Positions 48,440-63,980 of a DNA stretch of 64,000 nucleotides are shown in pieces. Each line of letters begins with the position of its first letter. The first letter of the stretch is position 1. The DNA is taken from NCBI GenBank assembly GCA_000149265.1, contig CH002770.1:584964-648963 (forward strand), written 5' to 3'. Both the position numbers and the translations under genes were made by a program. The notes beneath the pieces are model-generated. The model was not told the DNA's origin and ran no database searches. It saw nothing but the letters and a program-made list of their open reading frames with translations. Source of the stretch: Ciona savignyi (taxonomy: Eukaryota > Chordata > Ascidiacea > Phlebobranchia > Cionidae).

Positions 48440-49667
48440 ATGGGCAGCAGGGTTGCCAGACGGAAAGTACGCTTTACGGCCAAACTGTTTTTGTTTTACG
48501 GCCAAAATTCGGCCAATTTGTATCAAGTGCAAAAAAACTATTTAATTTAGCCAATTGGGCTATTTATCTCTTTATTTGTTGAAAAATTGTATAATTTTGA
48601 TTACCTTCAGATTTGTCGAACCCGTTCATACACTATATAGCAGGGGTCTCAAACTCAAGGCAAGAAAGGGGCCAATATGTGATAAATAGGCGATCCAGGG
48701 GCCACACAAAATTCGGTCCTCTTTAGAAGAGTAAAATTTTAAAAAATAAGCATTGTACTTTGTCTCTCGCTTCTGTTACAAAATACTTTTTTTGCCACTT
48801 TTCTTGAAAATTTCTGTTCTCTTTCTCAACTTTTCTTTGGCTTTGACAACGACATTTTCAATGTTACACAGCCTTACAAAAAATTAAAATTTGGCCTTAA
48901 GCACAAGTTTAAACAGTGGTATTTTCCAACATGCAAGACTGCGCTAATACTAATAATATAAACAGAAACTGCGTGAGTAGCAGCTTCTTACCTAAAGATT
49001 ATTATAAAACAGAAGCTTATTACGTAATAAGTTTGTGACAAAGTCCGAGTATGTGCTATAAATAGACACAACCACGCACTGTGCTGAGATAGCCAGGACC
49101 TTACAATTACAGATTAACGTAAGTATACATATACATGTATGTATAGAATACACGCACTTTATAGGCTTGATATAGCTTTAGCTGCATTAGTCCTATGGCC
49201 CTATGGCTATGCAGTGTTTTTCAACTCGGCATGTACTATTAACATAAAGGTATAATATTTGTAGGACAATTTAGTATACATGTGTCAGGTTGCTTGAGGG
49301 CCATAAATTATTGGTCGGCGGGCCGCATGCGGCCCGCGGGCCGCGTGTTTGAGACCCTTGCTATATAGGAATGCCTACCGTTATTATTTTATTTTAAAAG
49401 GTCATATTCAGCTTTGTGATTTGGGAATAAGACAGTTGATACTAATTTATTTCCATATACTGTCTCTCTTTTTCTATTTATTTCTACTGTAGCGTAAAAA
49501 TAATATCACTTTTCGGCCAAAAACTTGACAATATGCTTATACGGCCAAATTCGGCCAGATTTTTCCGCACGGCCAAACTATTTTTTTGGCGGCCGGGACG
49601 ATTTTGGTACGGCCAAATTTCTGAAATTTGGCCGTGAAAAAGGCCAAATGGCAACCCTGATGGGCAG
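48440..49667. mobile_element. Outer hAT-like element with 8-bp target duplication
   Basis: The ends cagggttgccaga (48448) and the inverse ggcaaccctg (ending at 49659) are terminal inverted repeats. They are flanked by identical 8-mers atgggcag at 48440-48447 and 49660-49667, the hallmark of hAT insertion. The interior carries many cggccaaa motifs near both ends as sub-terminal repeats. No transposase ORF is present. A second element is inserted at 48641-49360, so the outer element is about 484 bp without it and the extra 8-bp duplication. Confidence 0.92.
48633..49368. mobile_element. Inner hAT-like element nested in the outer one
   Basis: The ends caggggtctcaaactc (48641) and gtgtttgagacccttg (ending at 49360) are inverted repeats with a cggcccgcgggcc-type palindromic region just inside the right end. 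Such termini are found in Tip100/Zaphod-like hAT elements. Perfect 8-mers ctatatag flank it at 48633-48640 and 49361-49368. It is 720 bp without a transposase. The nesting proves that it moved after the outer element did. Confidence 0.93.
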
Positions 49668-49989
49668 AGTTTCTTGAATCAGTAATAACGGTCCAAATGT
49701 AAACTAAACATTATACTTTAACCCCATTGGCAGAGGTGAACACGGTGTTCATGATGGTAAGTTGTCTCTTTATAATGGCTAGACCGCTAGACGTTAACCG
49801 GTCTTTGATTAATATATATATTACATTTTATATTTCCATCCATACCTCTATATTAATATTTTTTTTAAATATTAGGTGAAATTTTTGAATTAAAAACAAG
49901 AAACGCGTACGAAATTGGATAACATACTTCCGCTACGATGGTAAAAGTAAAATGTTTGTATTTCATTTTAAAAGATATAAAGGTTATTC

Positions 49990-50293
49990 ATGTTTAGATG
50001 GATATATAGAATATCCATGTTTATCACCGTGAATCGAAAAACCAAGAGGATTAACACACGGGTAATCGTCAGGTTACCTCGCGCCCATCGTCGGGTTACC
50101 GGAGCTATTGCAGTGTGTTGTGTATGATAGACACGTTCCTTCAATTTGGTCGAACCCATCAATCCGCTGGATTCAGGCAATGTCCGTAAAGTGCCTTGCC
50201 CAAGGACACAACCGACTATCTAGCGACCAGTTTCGCACCCGCAACCTTTCGACTGAAAGGCGACGCACTTAACCGCTAGACTAACCGGGCGGA
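49990..50293 (-). repeat. tRNA-derived SINE, near full-length
   Basis: A reversed copy with the body blocks tgtttatcaccgtgaat, ggttacctcgcgcccatcgt, gctattgcagtgtgttgtg and ttgcccaaggacacaaccga. The tRNA-like head ends at about 50293. It is one of the better-preserved copies. Confidence 0.85.
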
Positions 50294-50339
50294 TGTGTTT
50301 GAAACCGGTCCCTTGTTAGATTGGAAATACGCAAGAAAT

Positions 50340-50590
50340 CTCACTACCCGCACAATCGTCAGATTACCTTGTGTTCGCCGTCGAGCTACCAGAGCTATTA
50401 CAGTGTGCTGTATTTGATTAAAACATTTGTTTAATCTTTAGTAGAACCTATGAATCCACTGGTTTAAGGCGATTTCCGGTGATTGGCTTGTCCCAAGACA
50501 CAATTGTCCAACTAAAGACCAGTTTCGAACATGCTACCTTCAGACTGAAAGAAACGCACCAACCCACACTACTAATTGGCCTACCTGGCT
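50340..50590 (-). repeat. Diverged SINE copy
   Basis: It lies directly beside the previous copy in the same orientation: caatcgtcagattacc, gagctattacagtgtgctg and cagtttcgaacatgctacc are recognisable. Divergence is clearly higher than in the neighbour. Confidence 0.65.
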
Positions 50591-52158
50591 CCCTTCGGTT
50601 ACCCGTAATATCAATTCGGGAAGTGTCTTGAGTGTTCAATTGTGCACCGAGTGTATACGCACGTAAGCACACAAAAATATGGGTTATTTCCAGAATAGTA
50701 ATAGTCTCACGTACAATATTTCTGCAGCCCCCTAACATAAGAGAATCACTTTTTTGCCGAGATTGCTTTCTCGGAGAGGCATATTGGCTTGAAACTAATA
50801 GTGTCATCTGACATTAGTGGAATTTCATTTTAGGGTTTTTTTTCTTTTTCCACTCTGGTCCACGCTTTCGGGCCACACATTCTTCTAAAGCCGGCTCCCC
50901 CACTGTACTGGTCGCGCTATACCGCACACTCTTCCTAAGGGCTCTATCGTTTTAATCCTAATTAAATTTAGATCGCTTTAACATTGTTCTTTCGTCTAGG
51001 TTTGGCGGCCGCGTCCGCTATATTTATTAAATTATATCTCTTTTTTAATGACGTGTTTTAACGACTGTTCGTTTTGTCGTCTTTTCCCGTTCCTTAATCG
51101 TGATTTTATTCGTTTGCCATTTTTAAAAACTGGGGCAAAAAATGAATAAACTAAACTAAACTAATATTTCGCCGTTATCCTTATGAATAAGAAAAGGATT
51201 AGTTATATTTTTGGGTTTTATATATTTAAAAACTTCTTTCAGTAAGTACAACTTTATAATACACTGGGTTCAGGCAATGTCCTTTAAGTGCCTTGCCTGA
51301 GGACACAGCGCCTTGTCAACCGCTGATTTCGATCCACAGCCTTTAAGCTTTCCCCCAACTATGGCTGGAAAATTTGATCAAGGCAAGGCGCTTGCTAATT
51401 GGTCGTTGTCATGTGGCAGAACCCAATTGTTTAAGTTAAACAAAAACACTGCAACAACATGAAAAAAATACCTATGAAACCCGGACGTGTAATGAGTTAA
51501 TCTGACAATTGCACGTGCATTGCCTGCGCTTAGTATCCGCTGAGACAAACGAATCGGTTTATCCTATTTTATTTCAATGCGACCCTCCTGGTGGTAGTTT
51601 AAACGTAACCAAATAATAATATACAATTACAAATTGATTTAGGACATATTAGAACTCTAAAAAATACTTTTTTAACCGGGCTGAGTTTTGAACCCATCAC
51701 TGGATCGTTGCTTGGGCCATTTTATATATTTAATTCGTTATATGTGTAGGTCGCGATAACCGTTCGGCCACAAGACCGTACAAAAAAAATCCAGACACCC
51801 ATTGCATGGCTTCGTGTATCATGTGGTTACTCGACCGTTCCTGCATTATTCAGTTTCTTGTTAACGTCATTCTATCATTTCCACAATTTCCTGTAGACTG
51901 CGCGCGCTTTATTCAAATCCTCCGAATCACTGATGCAATTGCTCGGGGCAAGCGCGCCAGGCTCACCAGCGCATTACTGCTCTGAACAAGATCCAGCCAA
52001 TCAAAAGAGAGCTAGATGACGCAATCCGAGCTACATATACTGAGTGGCAAGGGAATTTCGCCTCACTTTGCTTGTACGAAACTCATAACGACATTCTACG
52101 GCAAACTAATTTTAGTCTTATTTTTTGAAGCATCTATAGTACATTGTCAAGAAGAAAG
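50590..52158. other. Interval upstream of alpha-tubulin
   Basis: It holds a SINE fragment at about 51260-51350 and an inverted tRNA-like family B copy at 51653-51783. The last 200 bp before the tubulin ATG are the presumed promoter; a TATA-like acatatact lies at about 52032-52041, roughly 120 bp before the ATG. No gene is supported. Confidence 0.45.
51653..51783 (-). repeat. tRNA-like repeat, family B, inverted copy
   Basis: On the minus strand it reads acggtcttgtggccgaacgg at the start and gatgggttcaaaactcagcc at the end, as in the copies at 19459 and 20096. Confidence 0.5.
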
Positions 52159-54942
<2,784 letters not shown>

Positions 54943-56826
54943 ATGTTCTTGTTTTTACCTTCTTCTCGAATTACTGGACTGTTCTTTCTCTATCATTCAC
55001 TCTTCCTAATATGATTTAAACTGATTTTAACAACAGCCCAAATTAACCATTTGAAACGTTAATGCATCGCTAATAAATTTCTTTGAAACCAAAACTTATT
55101 TGTTTAATAATGAGCAAGCTGTTGACCAGTGCATCTAATGTCGCCGAAATGACGTAGTTTGGAAGTAATTTCGTCCATCCATGTTTGCTGAATTAGTGGA
55201 CAAATGCTTTTAGTCGTTGATGTGCGCTGATAATAACGGTGCTAGTGTGTAACTTGTTCGTTTCGTTTGCTTCGATATGGCGGCCATCTCGACCAATAGT
55301 GATTTGCTTTCTCTGCGACAAGGCTTGGGAACAGTCTCCCCAATTTTGCTGTGATCACCTTTGGTTATAGTTGCAAAGTCCCAAAGAGCAGAAATAACTT
55401 CAACCACCTTCAGTCTATAATCAAATGCTCGAATAACCCAGTTCAAAGTTTTATACACGGTCGGTTATTGTAGAATAATGGCGTATGGGTTATGAAATAC
55501 GTTGACTCACAACGTACAAAGTCATTAAAAGGTTTACGTGGTCAACCATACTGCTTTACATATTGCGAAACATATACGGGTCCGTAAATTACTGCTTTTT
55601 CCTGACTTTACTTGGAAATTAATCGGTGGATATTTTAAATTTTATTTACCGGAGTTGAAACGATCGGTCCCTTTGTTATATCCTCCATATAATAGCGTAA
55701 TGAATATGTACTACATTATCATATAGGTTGGTTTAAATAAGGTCTTAAACACACGAAGATAATTTGGCATAAGAGCTAAACCAACACTTCCAATGAACTG
55801 AGCCGAAATTAAGAAAGGTAAATGCCGAAGTGTGCTATCAATAGGTGCGGTTTCATCCGCACCTATTTACCCCATACTTGAGCTCACCGAGCGGGTCAAA
55901 TATGGGTTATGTTTAACTTCTTTCGCGCATCAAATAAAAAGGAGGTGCATCGATCCAGGCTTGGATACTTGGAACAAAAAGACTGGCGGTAAGAGCAGCA
56001 TGTGTCGGTTATATTTTCCTGAACCATTTTGAATTTCATAATGTATTAGGTAATGTGTAACAAGTAGCGTATTAGGTAATGTGTATGAAGAAAAAGTTTT
56101 TTTCTTCTTAAGTGCTAAAAATTGTTGGAGCAACCCACGCATATACAGCATTTTACCCACGCGGTGACGGGCATATTACGTAATTGAAACCATCCGGTTA
56201 AAAAAGTAAAAAACTCCAATTAGCCGCTATCATTTGTTATACTTGACATAAAAGCTTTTAGGAGATTTGTTTTATTGTTTCGCAAACACAGACGGCGAGT
56301 CGCTTAGTTTTGCAAACATGTTTCACGACACCGACAGGAGAAATCGCTCGAAGATGATACACATCGAGATTTACATCATAAAACACACGTTTGCCCACAA
56401 TATGACGTATAGCCGGTGTCGGTAATACAGCTATGTCACCCGTTGCTAAGTTGGCGCAGGTCTTTTTGATTGAGGCAAACTCTCAATAGGAGAAATATAT
56501 GTCGTGCACAGCAACAAGACACAACAAATTGTATTTAAACGATGATGTAAACTGTCCCTAACACGGTAAACAAAAATTGAATATATAAACGCTGCATTTC
56601 GATCTCAAATCATTCGAAACTGCAACGAGAAAGATTACTAGAACGAACCAAGCTATCCTTACCTGCTGATTTTGCACTGTGAAGATTTTTAGAGTTTTTA
56701 CCTCAGTTTATACTTTTTATTTTATTTTCAGCACAAACTGTGTCAGCGTCTACGATTAACGTAAGTAGATCATTTGCAGAGTTAAATAGAAAATAATATA
56801 AAAACCTAAAATACCTATTTTTTCAG
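54943..56826. other. Interval between tubulin and chitinase
   Basis: A minus-strand ORF at 55210-55458 (82 codons, start MYKTLNWVIRAFDYRL) is the only candidate coding stretch; I do not recognise it and no flanking exons were found. Just before the chitinase, a leader exon ends at a donor at about 56760 (gattaac then gtaagt) and the acceptor ends directly before the ATG at 56827. Confidence 0.4.
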
Positions 56827-59800
56827 ATGAAGATACTAATCCTCTTGGTTTCACTCGCAATAGGCGTTTCATCAAAACCGACTGGTGGTAAGTACCTGAA
56901 CATATTCAAATACGCTATTTCCGGTAACTCTGCTGTGCGCACGCGATATTCTGACTCCCCTTTCATAAAATATGCCGTTTTCCAAAATGTAAACGCAATA
57001 ATGATATATTCTATGTAGTAAACGATGTTAAATATTGTTTTTAAAGTCAGTAAATCGTCTTTGCTGCAGTTGTGTTTAGTTTTGTATGTATTCCGGTGTA
57101 CCAGAATTTTAGCGTTGTTTAACTTGATTCCGCAGAATTGCCACGTAGCAGCAGCAGGTCCTTTGATTATCACCGAGTATGCTACTACACAAACTGGAGT
57201 CAGTACCGACCTGGTACTGGCAAGTATATGCCTTCTGACGTCGACCCATTTCTATGCACCCATATTGTATATTCCTTCGTTGAAATCGGTTCCAATAACG
57301 AGGTAAGTAAAACGCGAACATTTTTATATCGTGTTCGTTCCTTAACCGACCGCAGTTGTATTAGTAAATAGCCAGCGTGGCGAATCTTGTACTCCATTTA
57401 AAACAGACCCTGTGAAGAGTCTTTCGTGTTTGCAATCAAGTCCGATAACAACTATCTAGTTCATTAAGTAAACCTTGTGTGCTAATGTCTTGCTCAAAAT
57501 GTTTTACCTTGTGACAATTATATTTAATCAAACCTCCCTTACTTTAACATTATCGAGCAAAGTTTTGATTCCATGATGGACTGGTCGTTAAGACATTGTT
57601 GTGTATAATTTGGTGTATTTATTAATCGCTCGAACCATTTGCCCACACCACCAGATTGACCTTATTTTCAACCAAGCGTCACGTATGTTAAATTCAAGTA
57701 CGCATGCTTAGTTTTTACCGGCATCGATACCTCATTTTGTAGTACTGTAAAAAAACGGCCATGTGATCATGTAATCTAGAAATTAATGTAATTGCAGTTA
57801 AAATTGCGTGAATGGAACGGTGATCAATTAATCGACCAACTGTTGACACACAAGCAAACCAACCCGGATCTTTTGGTCACGGCAGCCGTTGGAGGATGGA
57901 ATTTCGGCACAGAACGATTTACTGCAGTTTGCAAAGATGAAGCTACAATGAGGGTACGTTGGCCTGTGATGTCTATTATTTGACGTTTGTATAGGATTAT
58001 TCTGTTTTACCCAGGGGTGTGAAAATCCGATCACAATAATTTGACTTATGTAAAAAATCTGAATACAAAGCTTAAACAATGTCTTTGTACAGCATTTTGC
58101 AAAAACATCGGTAGCATTTCTCCGCCAATTTAAATTTGACGGTCTGGATATGGATTGGGAGTACCCAGGGTCAAGAGGTTCTCCACCAGAAGACAAACAA
58201 AGGTTTACCCGTCTTTTGGAGGTCAGAGATTTACGATTATGTACATTTTTACACTTCATGTTCCATTTAAATCTTTTTTATTTAATATACTTGTAAAATA
58301 CAATAGAATACCCTAAAAACTGGGTATGTCAAATATTACGTTGTAGATTTCAAGTCTTATAAATATTGTTAAATGGTCTTGATTTCCCAGCATTATTAGT
58401 ACCATATATAAACGGTGTCGGTGTATAACATTAACTTGGCTCTTCTTGGAATCTTTCCGCATTGTGAAATATTTGTTTGCTAAATTGGGTATTTTGTGGT
58501 TCTTTGACATTCGATAATTATAGAAATGAATGACGGAAAACTAAACAACACATGTTTTCTTTCCTACGAGAACAGCTGATTGCATTCCCACGTCCGCCGT
58601 CATGCCGTAAACAAAAGCGTTGACATAAACGCTAATATTCATCATCGTTAACAGATTCTAATGGAAGAATATGAAAACGATGCTGTAAGAACAGGTTTAC
58701 CTCGTCTTCTGCTCACTGCCGCTGTTCCAGCAGGCCCAAAAACTATTGATTTGGGGTTTGAAATCGCTGCTGTGTGCAGGTAAGCGGACACGTTATTTCA
58801 GTCGTTTGGTCGAGCAAAAACACATGATTTAAATAGCCGTCGAGAACAAATAAACGTTCGCCGCTAACATAACTTACTGTAATCATGGTTTTCTTGACAG
58901 TAACTTGGACTTGGTGCATATCATGACTTACGATTTCCACGGTGGTTCCTGGGAGTTTAACACTGGACACAATGCCGCTCTTTTCGATGACCCCAACAAC
59001 AACAGCCCGACTGATTTTAACATCGTAAGCAATAATAGCACTGTTGGCAGTTTTACTTTGCGTCTGTGAAAATTGTTTTTATGTTAACTCTTTCCCTCCC
59101 AACTCGCCATATATGGCGAGTGGGTGGGAAAACATGGTATCCCGTCTGTCCATAAATGGATACAAATCTAAAAAACGATTTCTCCGCAATGCGTAATGGT
59201 AGAGACCTCAGCTATGGCTCATTCGATCAAGGAAACCCTATATTTTATTCTCTGTGATTATCGTGGAGAAATATTAAAAATGCGAGGAGTGATAGCCTTT
59301 CTTTTTCAAGGCTTCGCCTCTTATTTCTATCGATTTTACACGAATTTACACGTGACTAACTCAGCCAATAGGAGTCGTGTTAACTTGCAGAGAAGCTCTT
59401 TTTGTCAAGCAAGTCTTTCTTTACATTCTCTGTGAATTTCGTGCTGTTGAGATAAAAAGGAGAGCGTTGGTGACGTTTTCGCAGCAGGCGGTTATGCTTC
59501 GTGTTCACCAAAGCATGAATCCAGCTGGGCCTGCTGAGCGCACGATAAAGAAAAAGGCGGCGAGACTAGCTAGTTCGGTTTGCCCTGCTTTGAAGAATAT
59601 TGGATATAGTATTTGCGTTTGTTTGGTTTTGTATGCCCTTTTTACACTTCCTTCACTGTTCTTTTTTTATACTTTTTACTATTTTAGTTCTACAAAACTA
59701 AAAACTTCAATGCGTTTTGGTTCAAGTTTTCATAATATAGTCAGAAAAAAGGGAAATTTCAATTACAAATAGTAAAAAAACTACTGAAGATACAAATACA

Positions 59801-62800
59801 GTTCGAATTTTCCTGAGTACAAAAACTATTAGACAATCTACATTCCAATTTTCATATCATTTGGGCATTCCAAGAATAAGTGAGTATTTCGTTTGTCAGT
59901 GCACCTCAAATTTTTCAAAGTCGAGCAGAATTTTCTTTGCATAAAAAGTGGTGTTCACTAAAGTTTACATAATATATTCTTTATTAAAGGTAGATTTTAG
60001 ATGTGTAGCTTGTTTAAAAGAGGGATAAATTATCTTTCCAACCATACTAAATATTAAATCATAGCATAAACTTTAGAAAAACTGTGCTAATTTGAAAATG
60101 ACTAAAAATTGTAAAAAACACTGCGGGACAGCATGTTTGAATTAATGCATTTGGCCGGGAGTGAAAGAGTTAATTGTTAAAAATCCTTCAAACTGAAAAA
60201 TACTCATATGAATGCAAGATACTTCATAAATTTAAAGATGAATATTTGTCTACAGGAAGAGTCTGTTAATATTTGGCTCGATGGGGGATGTGACCCAAGA
60301 AAGCTGGTTCTTGGCCTTCCAACTTATGGAAGGTAACGAATGCACGTATTAAGATTTACTTTAGGCAATATGGATATATATTAAGTCACCATAACCTATT
60401 TGACCTGGCCTGAGTCACATACTTTGATTAAATTGGCTTATCACAGAACAGGATATTCATGTCACCCTATATGTACCTGGAAGGATAGTCGTATGCTTAA
60501 CTCGCGTCCAACGGCAGGTTACTGGAGTAGTTTTAGTGTGTTTTGTAAAATTGACACTATTTCAATTTTGGTTAAATCCAATCCATCTAGGTACAAGCAA
60601 TATCTGCAAATACAATATGCAATAACTGACTATCTAGCGCTAAGCCAATAAGCTATTCGGTCGGACATTGGCATAACTTTCTCTATGGTAATTGCAATTA
60701 TTCATTAGGTTAAATACAATAAATATTTTCTATTTTATTTTAAAATTTAGGACAGAAAAATGTAACATTTGCAATTAACAAGTCGTTTGGTCGTTAGAAA
60801 AATGTAACGCTTGCAAATAACTAGTCGTTTGGTCGTTAGATACTGAAATTGCTTTAAATAACTAATTCATATTTCATTTACTTTTTCAGAACGTACACTC
60901 TGTTGGATACAAACAATTATGGCTACGGCGCTAACGCAACTGGTCCCGGAAATGCTGGTACATATACAAGAGAAGCAGGATTTCTTGCTTATTATGAGGT
61001 AACTAAGCCGGCAAATAGAAATTAAAAAAAAACAATGTGTTGATAAAACAACTATGTTTTTAAAAACTGGGGCAAAAAAAATGAATAGGATAGGAATAGG
61101 ATATTCATGTTTATTTCCGTGAATAGGAAAACCAAGGGGGGCTATTGCAGTGTGTTCTATATGATAGATACGTTCCTTCAATTTGGTAGAACCCATTAAT
61201 ATGCTGGGTTCAGGCAATGTCCGTAAAGTCCCTTGCCCAAGGACACAACCGACTTCCTAGCGACCAGTTTCGCACCTGCAACCTTTCGATTGAAAGGCGA
61301 CGCACTTAACCGCTAGACTAACAGCCGGAATAAACTAAACTAAACTATGTCTATAGATTTGTCTTTTGCTGAAGAGTACTGACGCAAAAATAATTCAAAA
61401 TCAATACGCGAGGGCACCTGCTGTCGTGGTGGGAGACCAATGGATTTCATACGATGATAAAGAATCTATCAGACAGAAGGTATACTAATCGTTTCGTTTT
61501 AAACACATGGCAAATCGAAAGATACAATAATTAATATTTTTTTTAATTTTCAGATAGAATTTATGAAACTTAAAGGCATGGGTGGTACAATGGTTTGGGC
61601 TGTTGATAACGACGATTTCCAAGCTGTGTGCAATGAAAAGAATGAGCTCTTGAGGTAAGAAACACGAGCACCGAATCAGGTCTTTCAGTATGGGTCTTAA
61701 TTCTACAATGTTTATATTACAGGGCCATTTATTTCGAGTTAAAAGGTGAAAACAGTCCTTCATGCGGCATAAAACCAACAACAACCGCTGTGACGTGGTG
61801 GCCGAATCCCGACTACACCAACCCGCCACAAGAAGTCGAGTGTTGGTACCCGTTGGAGCCAGGTCAGACTACACCTGTTATCACGACTCCAGCAACGGTC
61901 CCAACTGAGTCGCCACCGTTTGAAACCACAACAGTTGATACAAATACACCAAGCGGCACTACATACCCACCACTTTCCACAACAAGACTTCCTCCATGTG
62001 AAGGTTTGTTGTTTTGTTTAGGTGCAAAGTTGCTGTTTATTTTAGTAATTTAGCAGGTGTAATGTGTTTGACATAAGCTATACGCGTTACAGGTCCTGAC
62101 TGCTATCTGGAATGTACACTGAAGCCTGACGGATTCTATCCTGATCCCCATCGGTGTGACTGCTTCTATCAGTGCTCCAACAAAGTTGCCTTTCCAATGT
62201 GCTGCAGTGTAAGTGGTTTTATGATTAATGCCAGGCTAAGAGTTGTCTAATTAATCTGCTCTATTTATTTTCCAGAATGGTCTATTATACAATCCGGAAC
62301 TTGTGGGTTGTGATTACGCCAGTAACGTTGATTGCGGGCAAACAATAGGGCCAACCACGACCACAGCAGGCACCGACATTCCACCTACACAACCAACAAA
62401 CCCACCGGTGGTTACAACCACTGTGGCTTCAGGTGAGGCAATTGTCCTTCAGTAAGCAACTTGTCTAGATCGCTAAGTGGTGTTCGAAACAAGCTATTAT
62501 AAAAACAACTATACTAACCAATAATTATAATATCACTGTTTCTAGAACGGTACGCTAATATGTTGGGATTTTGTCAATATATTAAGTGGACGTTGCTTGT
62601 ATACGCAGTGTCTTGATAAGTAATTCAAAAACAAGCAACGTATTTTATCGTATTTAACAGGCTGCAATATTTTCCACAACCAGACTGCGTGGGTATGTGG
62701 TATTTTGACTAAAATTTCCCATGTAATAACTAGTTATCATTTGGTGCACAGTTCATTTTTTTATTTTACCGACCGAAAATATAAACCATGTTGAATTTTA

Positions 62801-63117
62801 ATGATCTTCCAAAAACTTATAATAATTAAAATCTCCCATTTTTACGGCAATATCGCATGTTACAACCAAATGAACGAAGATCCTAGCTGAAGTACTTCGG
62901 TGTGTCCGTATTTATATTCATGTTTTATTTTCAGGGTCGTTTTCCTGTACTAACCTCGCAGACGGCAGCTATGCCGACCCCAACGATTGCCATGTATTTC
63001 ACCAGTGCGTCGGTGGGGAACTCGCGACCATCTAACCAATGTGCGGCGGGTACCTTCTACAACGGGTCAGTCTGTGACTGGGAGTCGTCCACTGAACCCT
63101 GCACACCTAGAGATTAA
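56827..63117 (+). CDS. Secreted GH18 chitinase with two chitin-binding domains (frameshifted at the end)
   Basis: This endochitinase is expected to cleave chitin outside the cell. Exons are 56827-56887, 57136-57302, 57798-57953, 58093-58221, 58655-58779, 58901-59024, 60256-60332, 60890-60998, 61357-61479, 61554-61654, 61723-62003, 62093-62208, 62276-62432 and 62935-63117. A signal peptide ([16 protein letters not shown]) leads into the GH18 barrel: [21 protein letters not shown], the catalytic [18 protein letters not shown] and [14 protein letters not shown] Thr/Pro linker, a CBM14 domain ([18 protein letters not shown] ... [13 protein letters not shown]), a second Thr/Pro linker and a second CBM14 follow. 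In the last exon the frame as given stops at 63033-63035, inside CBM14 number two; the remaining conserved cysteines continue one frame over to the TAA at 63115-63117. The sequence is thus 608 residues as read, about 635 if the shift is an error. AATAAA is at 63219-63224. Confidence 0.93.
59084..60173. mobile_element. Non-autonomous TTAA-flanked DNA transposon, copy 2
   Basis: This is the inverted, nearly identical partner of 11475-12568, inserted in the 59025-60255 chitinase intron. TTAA is intact on both sides (59084-59087 and 60170-60173). The ends are ctctttccctccc and the inverse gggagtgaaagag. Inside the left end is a palindrome aactcgccatatatggcgag. The 131-codon ORF at 59377-59772 has no known domain and is not a transposase. 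Confidence 0.9.
60440..60565 (-). repeat. Diverged SINE fragment in a chitinase intron
   Basis: Faint matches to the SINE body (ggatattcatgt, caggttactggagtag, agtgtgttttgta) in reverse orientation. Confidence 0.45.
60765..60845. repeat. Short tandem duplication in a chitinase intron
   Basis: The segment aaaaatgtaacatttgcaat and its continuation aactagtcgtttggtcgtta recur with a period of about 43 bp. Confidence 0.7.
61084..61330 (-). repeat. tRNA-derived SINE with internal deletion
   Basis: A reversed copy in the 60999-61356 chitinase intron. The body lacks about 50 bp: aaccaagggg is joined directly to gctattgcagtgtg. The tRNA-like head (ggtgcgaaactggtcgc on the minus strand) is well preserved. 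Its end lies under 30 bp from the acceptor of exon 61357-61479. Confidence 0.85.
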
Positions 63118-63784
63118 ATATTTCTGATTGTACAACAGTCGACTCTTTTAATTAAACGTCCTTTCTGGCGAACATGGTATTAGTGCGGTTGTTTAAGTGT
63201 AATTTATAATTGGTGACAAATAAAAATTCGAGAAAATATACAATTTTTTATATATATATATATATTCGAGTCAGTTATTTACGACACATTCCGGTATTGG
63301 CAAAACTAAGGTAGAATCTTGGTTTTGGCGGGAGGTGAGAGGTCGAATCGTTTAACATTGCTACACCTTTAACGCTCAGTTGTTTAAACCCCAAAGTTAT
63401 TCGGCATACCTTCCCGATAGCCATCTACTTAGAGCTTGGTCATGCGTTAAAGTACGGCATTCTTTTCGTGCCCGAAGACGTCATCGCATCAACACTGCAG
63501 CTCCGACCTCGAAACACAACTTTGCGGTTAGGCGTGGTTGCTCGTTAGCTCATGCAACCTTAAGTTGCAAGTCGTGTTATTCAGCGGTATTCGGGTTAAT
63601 TCGTCGAACAACAAGAATCTTATAGGGAGTTCGCATACCAAGTGTTTATAGTGGGTTATGTTAGTATTTAGCTCTGCATATGGTATCACAGTAACCGTTA
63701 CAGTGTTAATAGTATTTAATATTTGGGTACATGAAATTATGCGCAAACTGTAACTATTTTACAGAACAGCAGCAGTAATAAATA
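63118..63784. other. Interval between chitinase and the last gene
   Basis: It contains the chitinase 3' UTR, a (TA)n run at 63248-63264 and no supported gene. An 81-codon ORF at 63380-63625 is arginine-rich and looks spurious. Confidence 0.45.
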
Positions 63785-63980
63785 ATGTTAACAAGAAATA
63801 ACATTTTAACTTGCAATGTTTTCCGGTGGTTGGCGCTAGCAAGCCTCGTTACTCGGTCCAATGCCCAAGGCTTATCTCCTCAAAATTCGCTGGTTGCGAT
63901 TATTGTAATTAGCGTCGTGGCGACAATGGCAATTATTTTGGTCGCCTTGTCGCTATTTTTACTGTACCGAAGATTGAAAG
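63785..63980 (+). CDS. First coding exon of a single-pass membrane protein (partial)
   Basis: The ATG at 63785 opens a 65-codon exon that ends at a good donor (attgaaag then gtaagatc) in phase 1 at 63980; the gene continues beyond the window. The protein starts with a possible cleavable signal (VFRWLALASLVTRSNAQG). It then has a hydrophobic segment of about 23 residues beginning VAIIVISVVATMAII and a basic stop-transfer LYRRLK. This suggests a type I membrane protein with a very short outside part, or an N-terminal anchor. I do not recognise the family. A cis start further upstream cannot be excluded. Confidence 0.5.

Noticed and set aside
59377-59772. 131-codon ORF, repeated in part at 12038-12277 on the other strand
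   Set aside because: It lies inside the TTAA element, has no known domain, and its frame is longer in one copy than in the other. It reflects element similarity and not a demonstrated protein.
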